Below, one piece after another: positions 36,495 to 45,845 of a stretch of DNA of 64,000 nucleotides. The DNA comes from JBOFHT01 sp051649785 (GTDB lineage Archaea > Methanobacteriota > Methanobacteria > Methanobacteriales > Methanobacteriaceae). The DNA lies in contig JBOFHT010000074.1 of the NCBI GenBank assembly GCA_051649785.1, positions 13,994-77,993 on the forward strand. Direction: 5' to 3'. Within the stretch, counting starts at the first letter, position 1. Every line of letters begins with the position of its first letter. The position numbers were made by a program, and so were the translations under genes. The notes under the pieces were generated by a model. That model made no database searches, was not told the DNA's origin, and worked only from the letters and a program-made list of their open reading frames with translations.

Positions 36495-37346
36495 TTTTAA
36501 AAATAAGAGTCATAAAAATATATTTTTCACAAAGTAGTATATTAACCTTATTATTATATAACCTAATATTTATAAATATATTATTAATGATTATTCTTAT
36601 TTGAATAGTTATTATTTTATTATATATTAATGTACATGTATATATAATTATTTATAATATTTCGTATAGCTATAATTTAAAAGTAATTAATCTTTGAAAT
36701 ATGTGTAGATAATAAAAGTTTGAACATATATTAAATAAAATAGATATGGGTAAATTGAATAATTATTAATTGGATACTATAGGATATATAGTTGAGTTTG
36801 GTAGTTGTAGCATGTTAAATAATGAATATTGATGATATATAGGATATATGGGCATATATAGCATATATATAGAGATTTAAGTAGTACATTCCAATTTGAA
36901 GAAATAATTGATGATATATTGTGGGAAAAAGAAAACTTTAAAGTACCACTATACTTAAATAAAAAGTTTTATATATCTATAGGTATTATATTGAACTTAG
37001 TTTAATTATTTATTAAATAAAGATTCATATTATAGGATATAATGGAATATTTAAAATTGTTGCACTTAACTTAATACTCCTTTTATCTTTAATCATAAAC
37101 ATAAAATCTAATTTTTTAGTGTTTTATAAGAAAAAAATAGTAGAAATTATAATAAAACTACAAAAGTAAAAAAAATTAATTAAAAAATGCCATTTTTAAT
37201 TCTTAAATTTCAATTTTTGAAGATATATTTAAAATTTTTCAAAAATTGAAATTAAAAGTTTATTTTAGAAAAAATTTTTAAAGTATAAATATAAATTTAA
37301 TATATGAAATGTAATTTAAATCAATATATTGTGTTGTGAATATAAA
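36495..37346. other. 852-nt spacer upstream of the large adhesin and the TetR gene
   Basis: Divergent promoter region with many GATATATAG-like words (36780-36870) and TGTACATGTATATATA near 36631. The strongest element is the long palindrome at 37206-37253, listed separately. No gene was recognised. Confidence 0.45.
37206..37253. promoter_or_regulatory. Perfect 16-bp inverted repeat upstream of the TetR gene
   Basis: AATTTCAATTTTTGAA (37206-37221) and its exact reverse complement TTCAAAAATTGAAATT (37238-37253) flank a 16-nt spacer. The element lies about 95 nt before the TetR start and just upstream of TATA-like AGTATAAATATAAATT. It could be a TetR operator or an RNA hairpin. Confidence 0.6.
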
Positions 37347-37952
37347 ATGAATATTAAAAATAAGATAGCTGAAACTGCTTTTTTGCTAGCATTACAAAAA
37401 GGTTTTGACAGTGTGTCTATTAGAAATATTAGTGAAGAGTCAGGAATATCAATTGGTGGAATATATTATCATTTTAAGAATAAAACTGAAATATTAAAAT
37501 ATATTATTGTTAAATATTTCTCAACTGAAATTATTGTTTTTAAAAATGTTCTACAAAAAGAAGATAATTTAATCGAAAAGTTAAAGTTTATTTTGTATAA
37601 TCAAGAAGAATTACTATATAGTGAAGATGATATTATTGGATTTTCTAAATCAGATAATATCGACTTTAGAGAGTACTTTCTTTTGATGATGGGTATCTAT
37701 CACCAATACCCAGAAGTCAGAGATGAATATGACAAATCAATACTAAATGTTTTTAACTTTTTTAAAGAATTAGTTGAAGAATCAATAGAGAAAGGAGAAA
37801 TCAAAGATGATATAGACCCACATAAACTAGCCACCCACATCCTATCAATATATTTAGGAATTTTATTAACATCAGTAGAATTCACATATATCCCTTTTAA
37901 AGAATTAGTAAGTACAAACTTAGAATTTCTATGGAATAATGTGAAAAAATAA
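37347..37952 (+). CDS. TetR/AcrR-family transcriptional regulator
   Basis: A 201-residue protein with a TetR N-terminal HTH: KIAETAFLLALQKGFDSVSI, then RNISEESGISIGGIYYHFKNKTEILKYII. A helical ligand/dimerisation domain follows (PHKLATHILSIYLGILLTSVEF). I choose the ATG at 37347; a TTG six codons upstream has no ribosome binding site. It sits between the large adhesin and the adhesin-transglutaminase gene and may control one of them. Two palindromes nearby are candidate operators. The inducer is unknown. Confidence 0.9.
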   Translation: MNIKNKIAETAFLLALQKGFDSVSIRNISEESGISIGGIYYHFKNKTEILKYIIVKYFSTEIIVFKNVLQKEDNLIEKLKFILYNQEELLYSEDDIIGFSKSDNIDFREYFLLMMGIYHQYPEVRDEYDKSILNVFNFFKELVEESIEKGEIKDDIDPHKLATHILSIYLGILLTSVEFTYIPFKELVSTNLEFLWNNVKK

Positions 37953-38649
37953 ACTTATAATTAATCAAATCCTAATATATTATTTTAATTTTTTTATGCT
38001 TTTATTTTATTTTTATATATAACTTAGTCAGATCTATACTTATCATCAGGACATTATTATTATTATTAGTGATTATATAGTGATATTCGGTTATTTTTTT
38101 GAAATAATTATTATTCTGCAGTTTAACATCCATATATTTTATGAATTGTCAAAAAATTTGATTTTTTATATGGGACTATGAATTTATTAGCTGTTACAAA
38201 TTTCAAAACTGATTTTTTAAGATTAATTTAACTTTAATTTGGTTTCAACTAATTAATTTTTTACAAGAACTAATATTTGACACTACCTTTTATATATTAA
38301 CAGTTAACTTTATATACCATATAGAAGATAATATAAGTTCATAATACTATCAGAAAACGAACGTTTGTTTTTTAGAATTGTTAAAAAATATAAAGGATGT
38401 TAAATGATAATAATTAATAATTCCATTTGGAAAGAATAAAGGCAGTATATCTAAATAATGATACTTTAGTTTGATAAATGAGACTTTCTTAGAATGATAA
38501 TATGGTGACATTAATCATGAAAATACTAAAAATATATTCTAATAACAATTCAGCTACAAAAGCAAGAAACACCCGACATGCCGATAATATCATTATTTTT
38601 AGGTTTATTAGCTAGTTTAGTGGCTTGAATAAAGAAGGGGTGATTAGTT
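37953..38649. promoter_or_regulatory. Promoter region of the adhesin-transglutaminase gene
   Basis: Two TATA-like elements (TTTATATATT at 38288 and TTTATATA at 38309-38316) are followed by the near-palindrome AAACGAACGTTTGTTT at 38355-38370. That element lies just past the expected transcription start, a repressor position. Its sequence resembles TetR-family operators. The leader to the TTG start would be about 300 nt. No gene was seen. Confidence 0.5.
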
Positions 38650-40860
38650 TTGAAAAAAATAATAAGTGTGTTGATTGTTTTTACTTTTATTATTTTTATC
38701 TCAACATCTTCATCATTAGTATTTGCTGCAGATGATTTTAACTATATTCAACATGAAATTGATTCTGGTCAAAGTAATATAAACCTTAATGATAAAACTT
38801 ACACTCCAGGAACTGTAGCTACTATTAATTTAAACAAAGATAATATTACTATCAAAGGAAAATCTTCTGATTCTAAAGCAGTATTAAATAATTATGGTGG
38901 TAATTCAACAATTATGATTATTTCGGGAAATAATACTCGTTTAGAAAATTTAATATTTACTAATGTTAATTTAAATCTTATGGCTGGAGCAATTAGTTTT
39001 AAAGGTTCTAATTTAACAATAATAAATTGTGAATTCAAAACAAATAAAGGAGCTTATGGAGCAATAGTTCTTGAAGAATCATCTAGAAATGCAATTATTA
39101 AAGATTGTATTTTCATTGATAATGTTGCTACTTATAGTTCGTCTTATGGAGGTTTAGGAGGAGCTATTAATTCATTTAGTTCAAACACCCAAATAATAAC
39201 TTGTATTTTTATTAATAATTATGCTGAAAAAGGTGGAGGATCCTTATATTTTAGAACAGGATTGAATAATCTAATCCTTGAATGCGGATTTTTAAATAAC
39301 AAGGCTCCAAATGGAGGTGCTATATGGGTAGACTCAACATCTAATGGACTTAAAATTACGAGATCATATTTTATAAATAATACTGCTAATATTCATGGCG
39401 GAGCGATCTATAATAATGCTGATTTAACTATTACTGCATCAGATTTTACAAACAATAAAGCAGGCAACAATGGAGGAAGTATATACACAGAATCAAGTAA
39501 AACCACAAATATTAATGAAGCCTCCAAATTCATCAATAATACTGCAAAAAATGGTGGTGCAGTATATTCAAACAGTATAATCTATGTAAAATCCTCTGAA
39601 TTTCTTTCTAATTATGCATCTGACTCTGGAGGGGCTTTATATCTCATTAAAGCTACTAATATTCAAAAAGGAATTTTTAGTGGAAATATCGCTTTTAAAA
39701 ATGGGGGAGGCATTTTTTCTTTAAATAATGTTTTGGCTAATGGTTGTCAATTTTCAAGGAATGTTGCTGATTATGGAAGTGGGATTTTTTCTAAAAGTAG
39801 TTTAAATGTTTATTCATCCGTATTTTCAAATAATAAGGCAGGATGCAATTTAAATATTCAATTAATTGATAATATTATTAAATATGGATATAGTAGAATT
39901 AAAATAAGTTTAGTAGCTCATGATAATGTTAGAGTTAGTGGTGCCGATCACTCAATTTATCATTCAGGATCAAACAAATTAGTCACTATAAATGGTAAAG
40001 GCATAAGTAAAAGTACAGTTTTAAGTAGCTATACTATAAAAATTAATGGAATTTATGTGAAAACTAATAGTAAAAGTGAATCCTTTCTTAATATTAAAAC
40101 TAGTCCCACTTATAAATGGAATAATTATGTATTCACAGCTAGTTTCTCAGGAAATTCTCTTTATAAAAATATTAACAGTGTTTTAACTGTTAAAGCAATA
40201 ATACTAAAAACTGATAGTTATAATATACAAAATAAAAAAAATAAATATTATCTTCCTTATCGTAAAGACACCTTAGAAACATTTAATTATAACACACAAA
40301 AAAGTTTCAAAAAAACTATATATCAAAAAGCAAATTATAATATTTATTTTCTGGGAGGAGAAAAAGCTCCAAGTAGCATACAAAAATATTTAAAAGGTAA
40401 CTGGGTTTGTCAAGTAAATCATTCTACTATTAAAAAACAGATTATAAAAATTTTAAAAGATAAAAAATACAAAATGTCTGGATTAATAACACCCAAGAAA
40501 AAATCAAATATAATATATGAGTGGGTAAAGAAAAACACGAAATATGGAGTAAACTCAGATTATGATGCTGTGACTGTTTTAAAGAGAATTTACAATAAAA
40601 AAATTACTAAAGACGCAAACTGTGCAGGGCATAGTAATTTACTAATTGCAATGTTCAGAACTGGAGGAATACCTTCATCATATTTCTATTTTAAACCAGT
40701 TGGGTATGACTATCATGTTTATTCACTCGCATATGTTTATACTAATGGTGCTTGGAAAAAATATAAAGCAGATGCAGTAGGAAAGAATTGGAAATTTGGA
40801 TATACTAATTGGAAAGTTGAAAAGGATGATGAAGAATTAGAATTCCCACACTGGTATTAA
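38650..40860 (+). CDS. Secreted adhesin-like protein with C-terminal transglutaminase-like domain
   Basis: A 736-residue protein with a signal peptide (1-27, cleaved near VFAADD). A beta-helix of GGAIYNN-type repeats (~90-420) and an Ig-like region (~430-520) follow. The C-terminal transglutaminase-like cysteine protease fold shows the triad C658 (ANCAGHSNLL), H689 (YHVYSLAYV) and D708 (KADAVG). There is no C-terminal membrane anchor. Related folds in methanogens cut pseudomurein peptides, so it may remodel or crosslink the wall; this is inference. TTG start with GGGGTGAT upstream. Confidence 0.85.
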   Translation: MKKIISVLIVFTFIIFISTSSSLVFAADDFNYIQHEIDSGQSNINLNDKTYTPGTVATINLNKDNITIKGKSSDSKAVLNNYGGNSTIMIISGNNTRLENLIFTNVNLNLMAGAISFKGSNLTIINCEFKTNKGAYGAIVLEESSRNAIIKDCIFIDNVATYSSSYGGLGGAINSFSSNTQIITCIFINNYAEKGGGSLYFRTGLNNLILECGFLNNKAPNGGAIWVDSTSNGLKITRSYFINNTANIHGGAIYNNADLTITASDFTNNKAGNNGGSIYTESSKTTNINEASKFINNTAKNGGAVYSNSIIYVKSSEFLSNYASDSGGALYLIKATNIQKGIFSGNIAFKNGGGIFSLNNVLANGCQFSRNVADYGSGIFSKSSLNVYSSVFSNNKAGCNLNIQLIDNIIKYGYSRIKISLVAHDNVRVSGADHSIYHSGSNKLVTINGKGISKSTVLSSYTIKINGIYVKTNSKSESFLNIKTSPTYKWNNYVFTASFSGNSLYKNINSVLTVKAIILKTDSYNIQNKKNKYYLPYRKDTLETFNYNTQKSFKKTIYQKANYNIYFLGGEKAPSSIQKYLKGNWVCQVNHSTIKKQIIKILKDKKYKMSGLITPKKKSNIIYEWVKKNTKYGVNSDYDAVTVLKRIYNKKITKDANCAGHSNLLIAMFRTGGIPSSYFYFKPVGYDYHVYSLAYVYTNGAWKKYKADAVGKNWKFGYTNWKVEKDDEELEFPHWY

Positions 40861-40950
40861 ATTTCATCTATTACAAGAAGTATAATAAGAAGTATGAAAT
40901 AATACATATTGAATTAGAAGATTGAAATTTTATTTAATTGGAATGTAAAC

Positions 40951-42114
40951 TTATAAAAATGATAGAATAAAGTTCATTCCAATAACTACAAGTATAAAAA
41001 TACTTATAAATCTGACTAATATACTAACTACTTTTTTATTGATATAACCAATTTTAGGGAATTTAGCTCCTAAAATATTCTCTAAAATATGCCCACCATC
41101 TAATGGTTTCATTGGGAGTAGATTAAATAATCCCACAGCTATATTAAGTAAATAAATCCATTGGAGTGCTTCAAGAATAATAAACAATACATAAGGTAAT
41201 TGATTACCCCAAATACTAGATGTTTTTTCATTTAGGACATAATGTTTAGATGCTTGAATACCCATATACCCTTTAGACTCATTGTTAGGGTTTTTAGATG
41301 TGGTGAAACTATAAATTCCTTTATCTGTTGAAACATTTATTTTTTGGTTGGGTTTTAAAGTATTTACTACTTCAGAATATCCATTAATATCCTTAACTAC
41401 CATTCCATTAATAGAGTGAATAACTAATCCCTCATAAAGTGCTGTGCTAGCTGGACTTCCTTCTACAGTACGATCGATTACAATACCATCCCCATAGAAT
41501 GCAGCAGGAATAGCAAAGCTCGAAACTAAAAATACAAGAGTTATTGCAATAAGTGAAAGTGTTAAATTAGATACAGATCCTGCAGCATAAATTCTAAGGC
41601 GAGCAGCTCTTTTTGATTTTTTTAATTCTTCTTCATCAGGTTCAACAAATGCACCTGGAAGTATTGCAGCTAATAAAAGACCCATTGATTTTATATTAAC
41701 TTTTTCAACACGAGATAAAATACCATGACCAAACTCGTGGACAATAATAACAGTTGCTAAAGCAAAAATCCCATATGCAAGAGGAATAAATATAGGAGAT
41801 CCTGGAATTTCAACTCCAGGAACAATTAAACTAACTGAGGGAGTTTCTATTGCTGTAGGAAGTGATGAAATCAAAAGATATGCCATCAAAATCATTCCCC
41901 CAACAGAAACAATTATCCCTACATTCATAAACCATTTCCAAAATTTAGGAGAAATATTAGCTAATTTATCTATAAATCCAATAAATCGTTTTGTTTTCCA
42001 CATTATAATTGGGAATTTAATTTCAAATCCTAATTTAGATAATTTATTTTTAAATAGAAGAGCAATTATCCAAATTAATAGAAAAGCAATCCCATAATAC
42101 CATAATGCATTCAT
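40951..42114 (-). CDS. Site-2 protease family intramembrane zinc metalloprotease (M50) with PDZ domain
   Basis: The 387-residue membrane protein has the zinc motif HEFGHGIL in a transmembrane helix. A PDZ-like region follows (EGSPASTALYEGLVIHSING), then the second active-site segment LLPMKPLDGGHIL. Several other hydrophobic segments flank these. It cleaves a transmembrane substrate within the membrane, typically a regulatory protein. GGTGATTAAATG supports the start. It lies 47 nt downstream of moeA, probably in one transcript. Confidence 0.93.
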   Translation of the reverse strand: MNALWYYGIAFLLIWIIALLFKNKLSKLGFEIKFPIIMWKTKRFIGFIDKLANISPKFWKWFMNVGIIVSVGGMILMAYLLISSLPTAIETPSVSLIVPGVEIPGSPIFIPLAYGIFALATVIIVHEFGHGILSRVEKVNIKSMGLLLAAILPGAFVEPDEEELKKSKRAARLRIYAAGSVSNLTLSLIAITLVFLVSSFAIPAAFYGDGIVIDRTVEGSPASTALYEGLVIHSINGMVVKDINGYSEVVNTLKPNQKINVSTDKGIYSFTTSKNPNNESKGYMGIQASKHYVLNEKTSSIWGNQLPYVLFIILEALQWIYLLNIAVGLFNLLPMKPLDGGHILENILGAKFPKIGYINKKVVSILVRFISIFILVVIGMNFILSFL

Positions 42115-42161
42115 TTAATCACCACAAATATTAAAAAATATAAAGTTAATTTAAAAATATA

Positions 42162-43382
42162 CTATTTATTAAAGTTCATATTTTCAAAGAATAAAACATC
42201 TACAAGTTCTCCTTTAGCTACACCTTCTTTATTCTCTTCAATAATTATATAGGAGTTTGCTTCAACCATTGAACGAATAATACCCGAACCCCTATTTAAA
42301 ATATATTTAACTTCTTTTGAACTTGCATTAGCCCTAATATAATCAGTACGTCCTAGATTAGAAAATATTTTACTAGTAGCCACTTTTTTTTCAATATTTG
42401 GGCAGTAATCGGCATTTTGCATTCTAAAAAGATATTCACGTGCTAACATATCAAATTGACCCATAGCTGCAACAGGATATCCTGAAAGCATGAAAATAGA
42501 AGTGTTATTAATTTTACCAAACCCAACGGGTTTTCCTGGGCGAACTGCAACACCATGAAATAGAACTTCACCTAAATCATCTACAGCATCAACAACAACA
42601 TCCCCTTTACTAATAGCAGTCCCTCCAGTTGTAATAACAACATCATAATTAGCTACAGCAGTTTTTAAAGATTCTTTCATTAAATCTAAGTCATCTTTAC
42701 AATGAAATACATTTGGAATTGCATTACAACTTTCGACCATAGCTTTAATCATGAATTTGTTAGAATTAATAGTTTTAGCCTTATCAAGGTTACTGGAAGG
42801 TTCAACAAGTTCATTACCTGTTATAATAATAGCAACATTAGGTTTTTTATAAACTTTTACAGTTGAAAATCCTGAAGAAGCAATAATCCCTAATTCTTGA
42901 GCTCTTAAAACAGCATTTGAATTTAAAACCTTGCCTCCTTTTTTTATGTCCTCTCCACAAAATGCAACATTTTCTTGTGGACTCACTTGCGTAAATATTT
43001 CAAGTTCCATATCATTTGAGTAGGTATACTCTTCCATAATCACTGCATCTGCACCATCTGGAATTGGAGCACCCGTAGCTATTTTAATTGCTTCAAATTC
43101 CCCTAGCTCTTTATTAGAAAATGATCCTGCACCAATAGCATCAATAATTTTAAATTTCTTAGTAGAATCTTGGGAAGCTCCAAAAGTATCTTTACCTTTA
43201 AGAGCAAACCCATCCATTGCAGACTTATCAAAAGCTGGAGAATTATGAAGGGATTTAATATCACTAGCTAAAACTCTTAAATAAGCATCTTCAAGGTTAA
43301 TTATTTCCATATCCATTACTATTTGATTTTCAGATACAATATATTTTGCATCTTTTAAAGGAATTAACTCTGATAAAAACAT
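42162..43382 (-). CDS. moeA: Molybdopterin molybdenumtransferase
   Basis: The ~406-residue protein has MoeA motifs: SAMDGFALKG, GADAVIMEEY, IITGNELVEP, TTGGTAISKGDVVVD and RPGKPVGFGKI. It inserts molybdate or tungstate into the pterin cofactor needed by formylmethanofuran dehydrogenase and formate dehydrogenase. I take the start at 43382, with GGTGGA two bases before it; an ATG seven codons upstream (43403) is also possible. It is followed by the site-2 protease gene. Confidence 0.93.
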   Translation of the reverse strand: MFLSELIPLKDAKYIVSENQIVMDMEIINLEDAYLRVLASDIKSLHNSPAFDKSAMDGFALKGKDTFGASQDSTKKFKIIDAIGAGSFSNKELGEFEAIKIATGAPIPDGADAVIMEEYTYSNDMELEIFTQVSPQENVAFCGEDIKKGGKVLNSNAVLRAQELGIIASSGFSTVKVYKKPNVAIIITGNELVEPSSNLDKAKTINSNKFMIKAMVESCNAIPNVFHCKDDLDLMKESLKTAVANYDVVITTGGTAISKGDVVVDAVDDLGEVLFHGVAVRPGKPVGFGKINNTSIFMLSGYPVAAMGQFDMLAREYLFRMQNADYCPNIEKKVATSKIFSNLGRTDYIRANASSKEVKYILNRGSGIIRSMVEANSYIIIEENKEGVAKGELVDVLFFENMNFNK

Positions 43383-43404
43383 AGTCCACCAATAATCCAC
43401 CATT

Positions 43405-43432
43405 AAATAATAATAATAATAATAATAATAAT
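43405..43432. repeat. (TAA)n microsatellite upstream of moeA
   Basis: About nine consecutive TAA/ATA triplets lie immediately before the moeA start region, between it and purL. Slippage here could change promoter or leader spacing. Confidence 0.8.
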
Positions 43433-43508
43433 ATAAGCCGGATAGTGATAATAACTGTAATATTATAATGATAATAATATAAATTAGAATAATAGCTAAT
43501 TTAAATGA

Positions 43509-45734
43509 TTACACCATATATTCTTCAATAGTACCAGTATAGGCGTCTTTAAGCTCAGATACACTTATCTTAAATTTCTCCATTCCGCCGCCACAGCCAC
43601 TTAAACTAGCAAATTCCAGATAATTACCATTTACTTCCCCTATACAGCTAGCTATTACACCACATTCATCTAAAACTTTATCAACAATGTCTGATTTTAC
43701 AGTTATAATGTATCTACCATGGCTTTCTGAAAAAAGGATTTTTGAAAGTAGCTCATTTTTAGTTTCAACATCACTACATAAGATCTGTGAAGGAATAGCA
43801 GATAAATCAATTTTAGCACCAATTTCACCAGATAATGCCATTTCACCCAATGCAATAGCTATTCCACCAGCAGAACAATCATGAATTCCTGTGATGTTAT
43901 CTTTAAACTTATCAATAATATTCAAAACTGTTTCTGCACTTTTAATTTCATCATCAATCCTTATTTTAGGAGCATTACCCTCTTCAATATTATGAATAGT
44001 TCTATGATATTCAGAACCTTCTAATTCATCAAAAGTGTCACCAATAATAATAATTTTATCCCCAGAATCTTTAAAACTCATAGTTTTAATATTATCCAGA
44101 GAAAGAACACCTATAACACCAACAGTAGGTGAAGGATTAATAATAATTCCTTCAGTTTCATTGTAGAAACTTACATTACCACTAATAACTGGAGTTTTGA
44201 ATTTAGTAGCTAAATCAGCCATTCCTTTAACACATTCTCTAAATTGCCATAGGACTTCCGGATTTTCCGGATTTCCGAAATTTAAACAATCCACAACAGC
44301 ATAGGGTTTAGCCCCCATTGAGACAACATTCCTAATAGCTTCAGCTACAGAGCCTGCACCCCCATCATAAGGACTTAATTTAGTATGGATTGTATTACAA
44401 TCAACAGTTAATGCTATTCCTGTTTCATTATCAATCTTCAAGACAGCTGCATCATCCCCAGGTTTTACAACAGTTCTGATTTGTACTTCATGATCATATT
44501 GCTTATAAACCCATTCTTTTGTAGCTATATTACTTGAAGAAATCATAGATAACATTGAATTTCTAGCAATAGGATGATTAATATCAATATTAGCTTTTTC
44601 TTTTACAGGTTCCTTAATTTCTCTATTAAGATTAGGAGGATCTGCTAAAATAATTGTGGGCAGGTCTGCAATAATTTCACCTTGACCTTTTTTAGTACTT
44701 ATGTCTTTATCTTCGATGACCATCCTATTACCATTTGTAACAGTACCAATAACAGAAACCGGAAGTTCATGTTTCTCACAAATAGCTATTGCTTCTTTAA
44801 TTTCATTTGGATTAATAACAAAAATCATACGCTCTTGTGATTCTGAAAGCATAATTTCATAAGGAGTCATACCTTCTTCCCTAAGAGATATAGCATTTAA
44901 ATCAACCCATGCCCCATTATTACAACTGTCAACAAGTTCGGAAACACAGCAAGTGAGTCCCCCACCACCTAAATCCTTAACACCTGAAACAGGCAGTTTT
45001 TCGAGTATTTCAAGAGAAGCTTCGAGAACACGCTTTTTAGTAAATGGATCAGCTACTTGGACAGCAGGTTTATCTTCTATTTCACTATTAGATGTTAATT
45101 CTTCAGAAGCAAATGTAACACCATGTATTCCATCCCTTCCAGTACGTCCACCCATTAGTAAAAAAACATCCCCAACATTAGGAGCTATTCCTTTAACAAT
45201 ATCATTTTTATTGACTAATCCCACACACATTACATTAACTAACGGATTTGCAACATAGGAATCATCAAATTCTACTTCCCCTCCAACTGTAGGAACACCA
45301 ACACGATTCCCATAATCAGAAATTCCTTTAACAACATGTTCAAAGAGATATCTTGATTTTTGGTCTTTAAGATTTCCAAAACGAAGCGAATCTAAAAGAG
45401 CAATAGGCATAGCCCCCATAGAAATAATATCCCTTAATATTCCACCAATACCAGTTCCAGCACCACCATAAGGCTCAATAGCAGAAGGGTGATTATGACT
45501 TTCGATACCAATAGCTATAGCAAGGTCATCAGTTATAGAAACAATACCTGCATCATCACCAGGACCCATAATTATATTTTCCCCTTCATTTGGAAATAAT
45601 CCCAATATAGGACGACTACTTTTATAAGAGCAGTGTTCAGAAAACATAACATCTAACATTCCTTCTTCAAGAGTATTAGGTTCTCTTCCAATCTCTTTTC
45701 TAATATAATCCATTTCAGAATCAGTTAAAACCAT
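43509..45734 (-). CDS. purL: Phosphoribosylformylglycinamidine synthase, subunit II
   Basis: A 741-residue PurL with the typical order: FSEHCSYKSSRPIL at the start, then GPGDDAGIV, GIESHNHPSAIEPYGGAGTGIGG, KDLGGGGLTCCVSELV, a second AIRS-like half and HDCSAGGIAIALGEMA. It aminates FGAR in purine synthesis with PurQ and PurS, which are not in this window. GGTG precedes the ATG. It lies 112 nt after ileS and upstream of moeA on the same strand. Confidence 0.97.
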   Translation of the reverse strand: MVLTDSEMDYIRKEIGREPNTLEEGMLDVMFSEHCSYKSSRPILGLFPNEGENIIMGPGDDAGIVSITDDLAIAIGIESHNHPSAIEPYGGAGTGIGGILRDIISMGAMPIALLDSLRFGNLKDQKSRYLFEHVVKGISDYGNRVGVPTVGGEVEFDDSYVANPLVNVMCVGLVNKNDIVKGIAPNVGDVFLLMGGRTGRDGIHGVTFASEELTSNSEIEDKPAVQVADPFTKKRVLEASLEILEKLPVSGVKDLGGGGLTCCVSELVDSCNNGAWVDLNAISLREEGMTPYEIMLSESQERMIFVINPNEIKEAIAICEKHELPVSVIGTVTNGNRMVIEDKDISTKKGQGEIIADLPTIILADPPNLNREIKEPVKEKANIDINHPIARNSMLSMISSSNIATKEWVYKQYDHEVQIRTVVKPGDDAAVLKIDNETGIALTVDCNTIHTKLSPYDGGAGSVAEAIRNVVSMGAKPYAVVDCLNFGNPENPEVLWQFRECVKGMADLATKFKTPVISGNVSFYNETEGIIINPSPTVGVIGVLSLDNIKTMSFKDSGDKIIIIGDTFDELEGSEYHRTIHNIEEGNAPKIRIDDEIKSAETVLNIIDKFKDNITGIHDCSAGGIAIALGEMALSGEIGAKIDLSAIPSQILCSDVETKNELLSKILFSESHGRYIITVKSDIVDKVLDECGVIASCIGEVNGNYLEFASLSGCGGGMEKFKISVSELKDAYTGTIEEYMV

Positions 45735-45845
45735 TTTAACACCATTAAATTATTAAATTGCTGAATTAGTAACTTTATTAATCTCTTATTTTTATTAATT
45801 ATTAAATTTATTAAATCTCTAGATTCCTATTTTTAAGTATCAATT

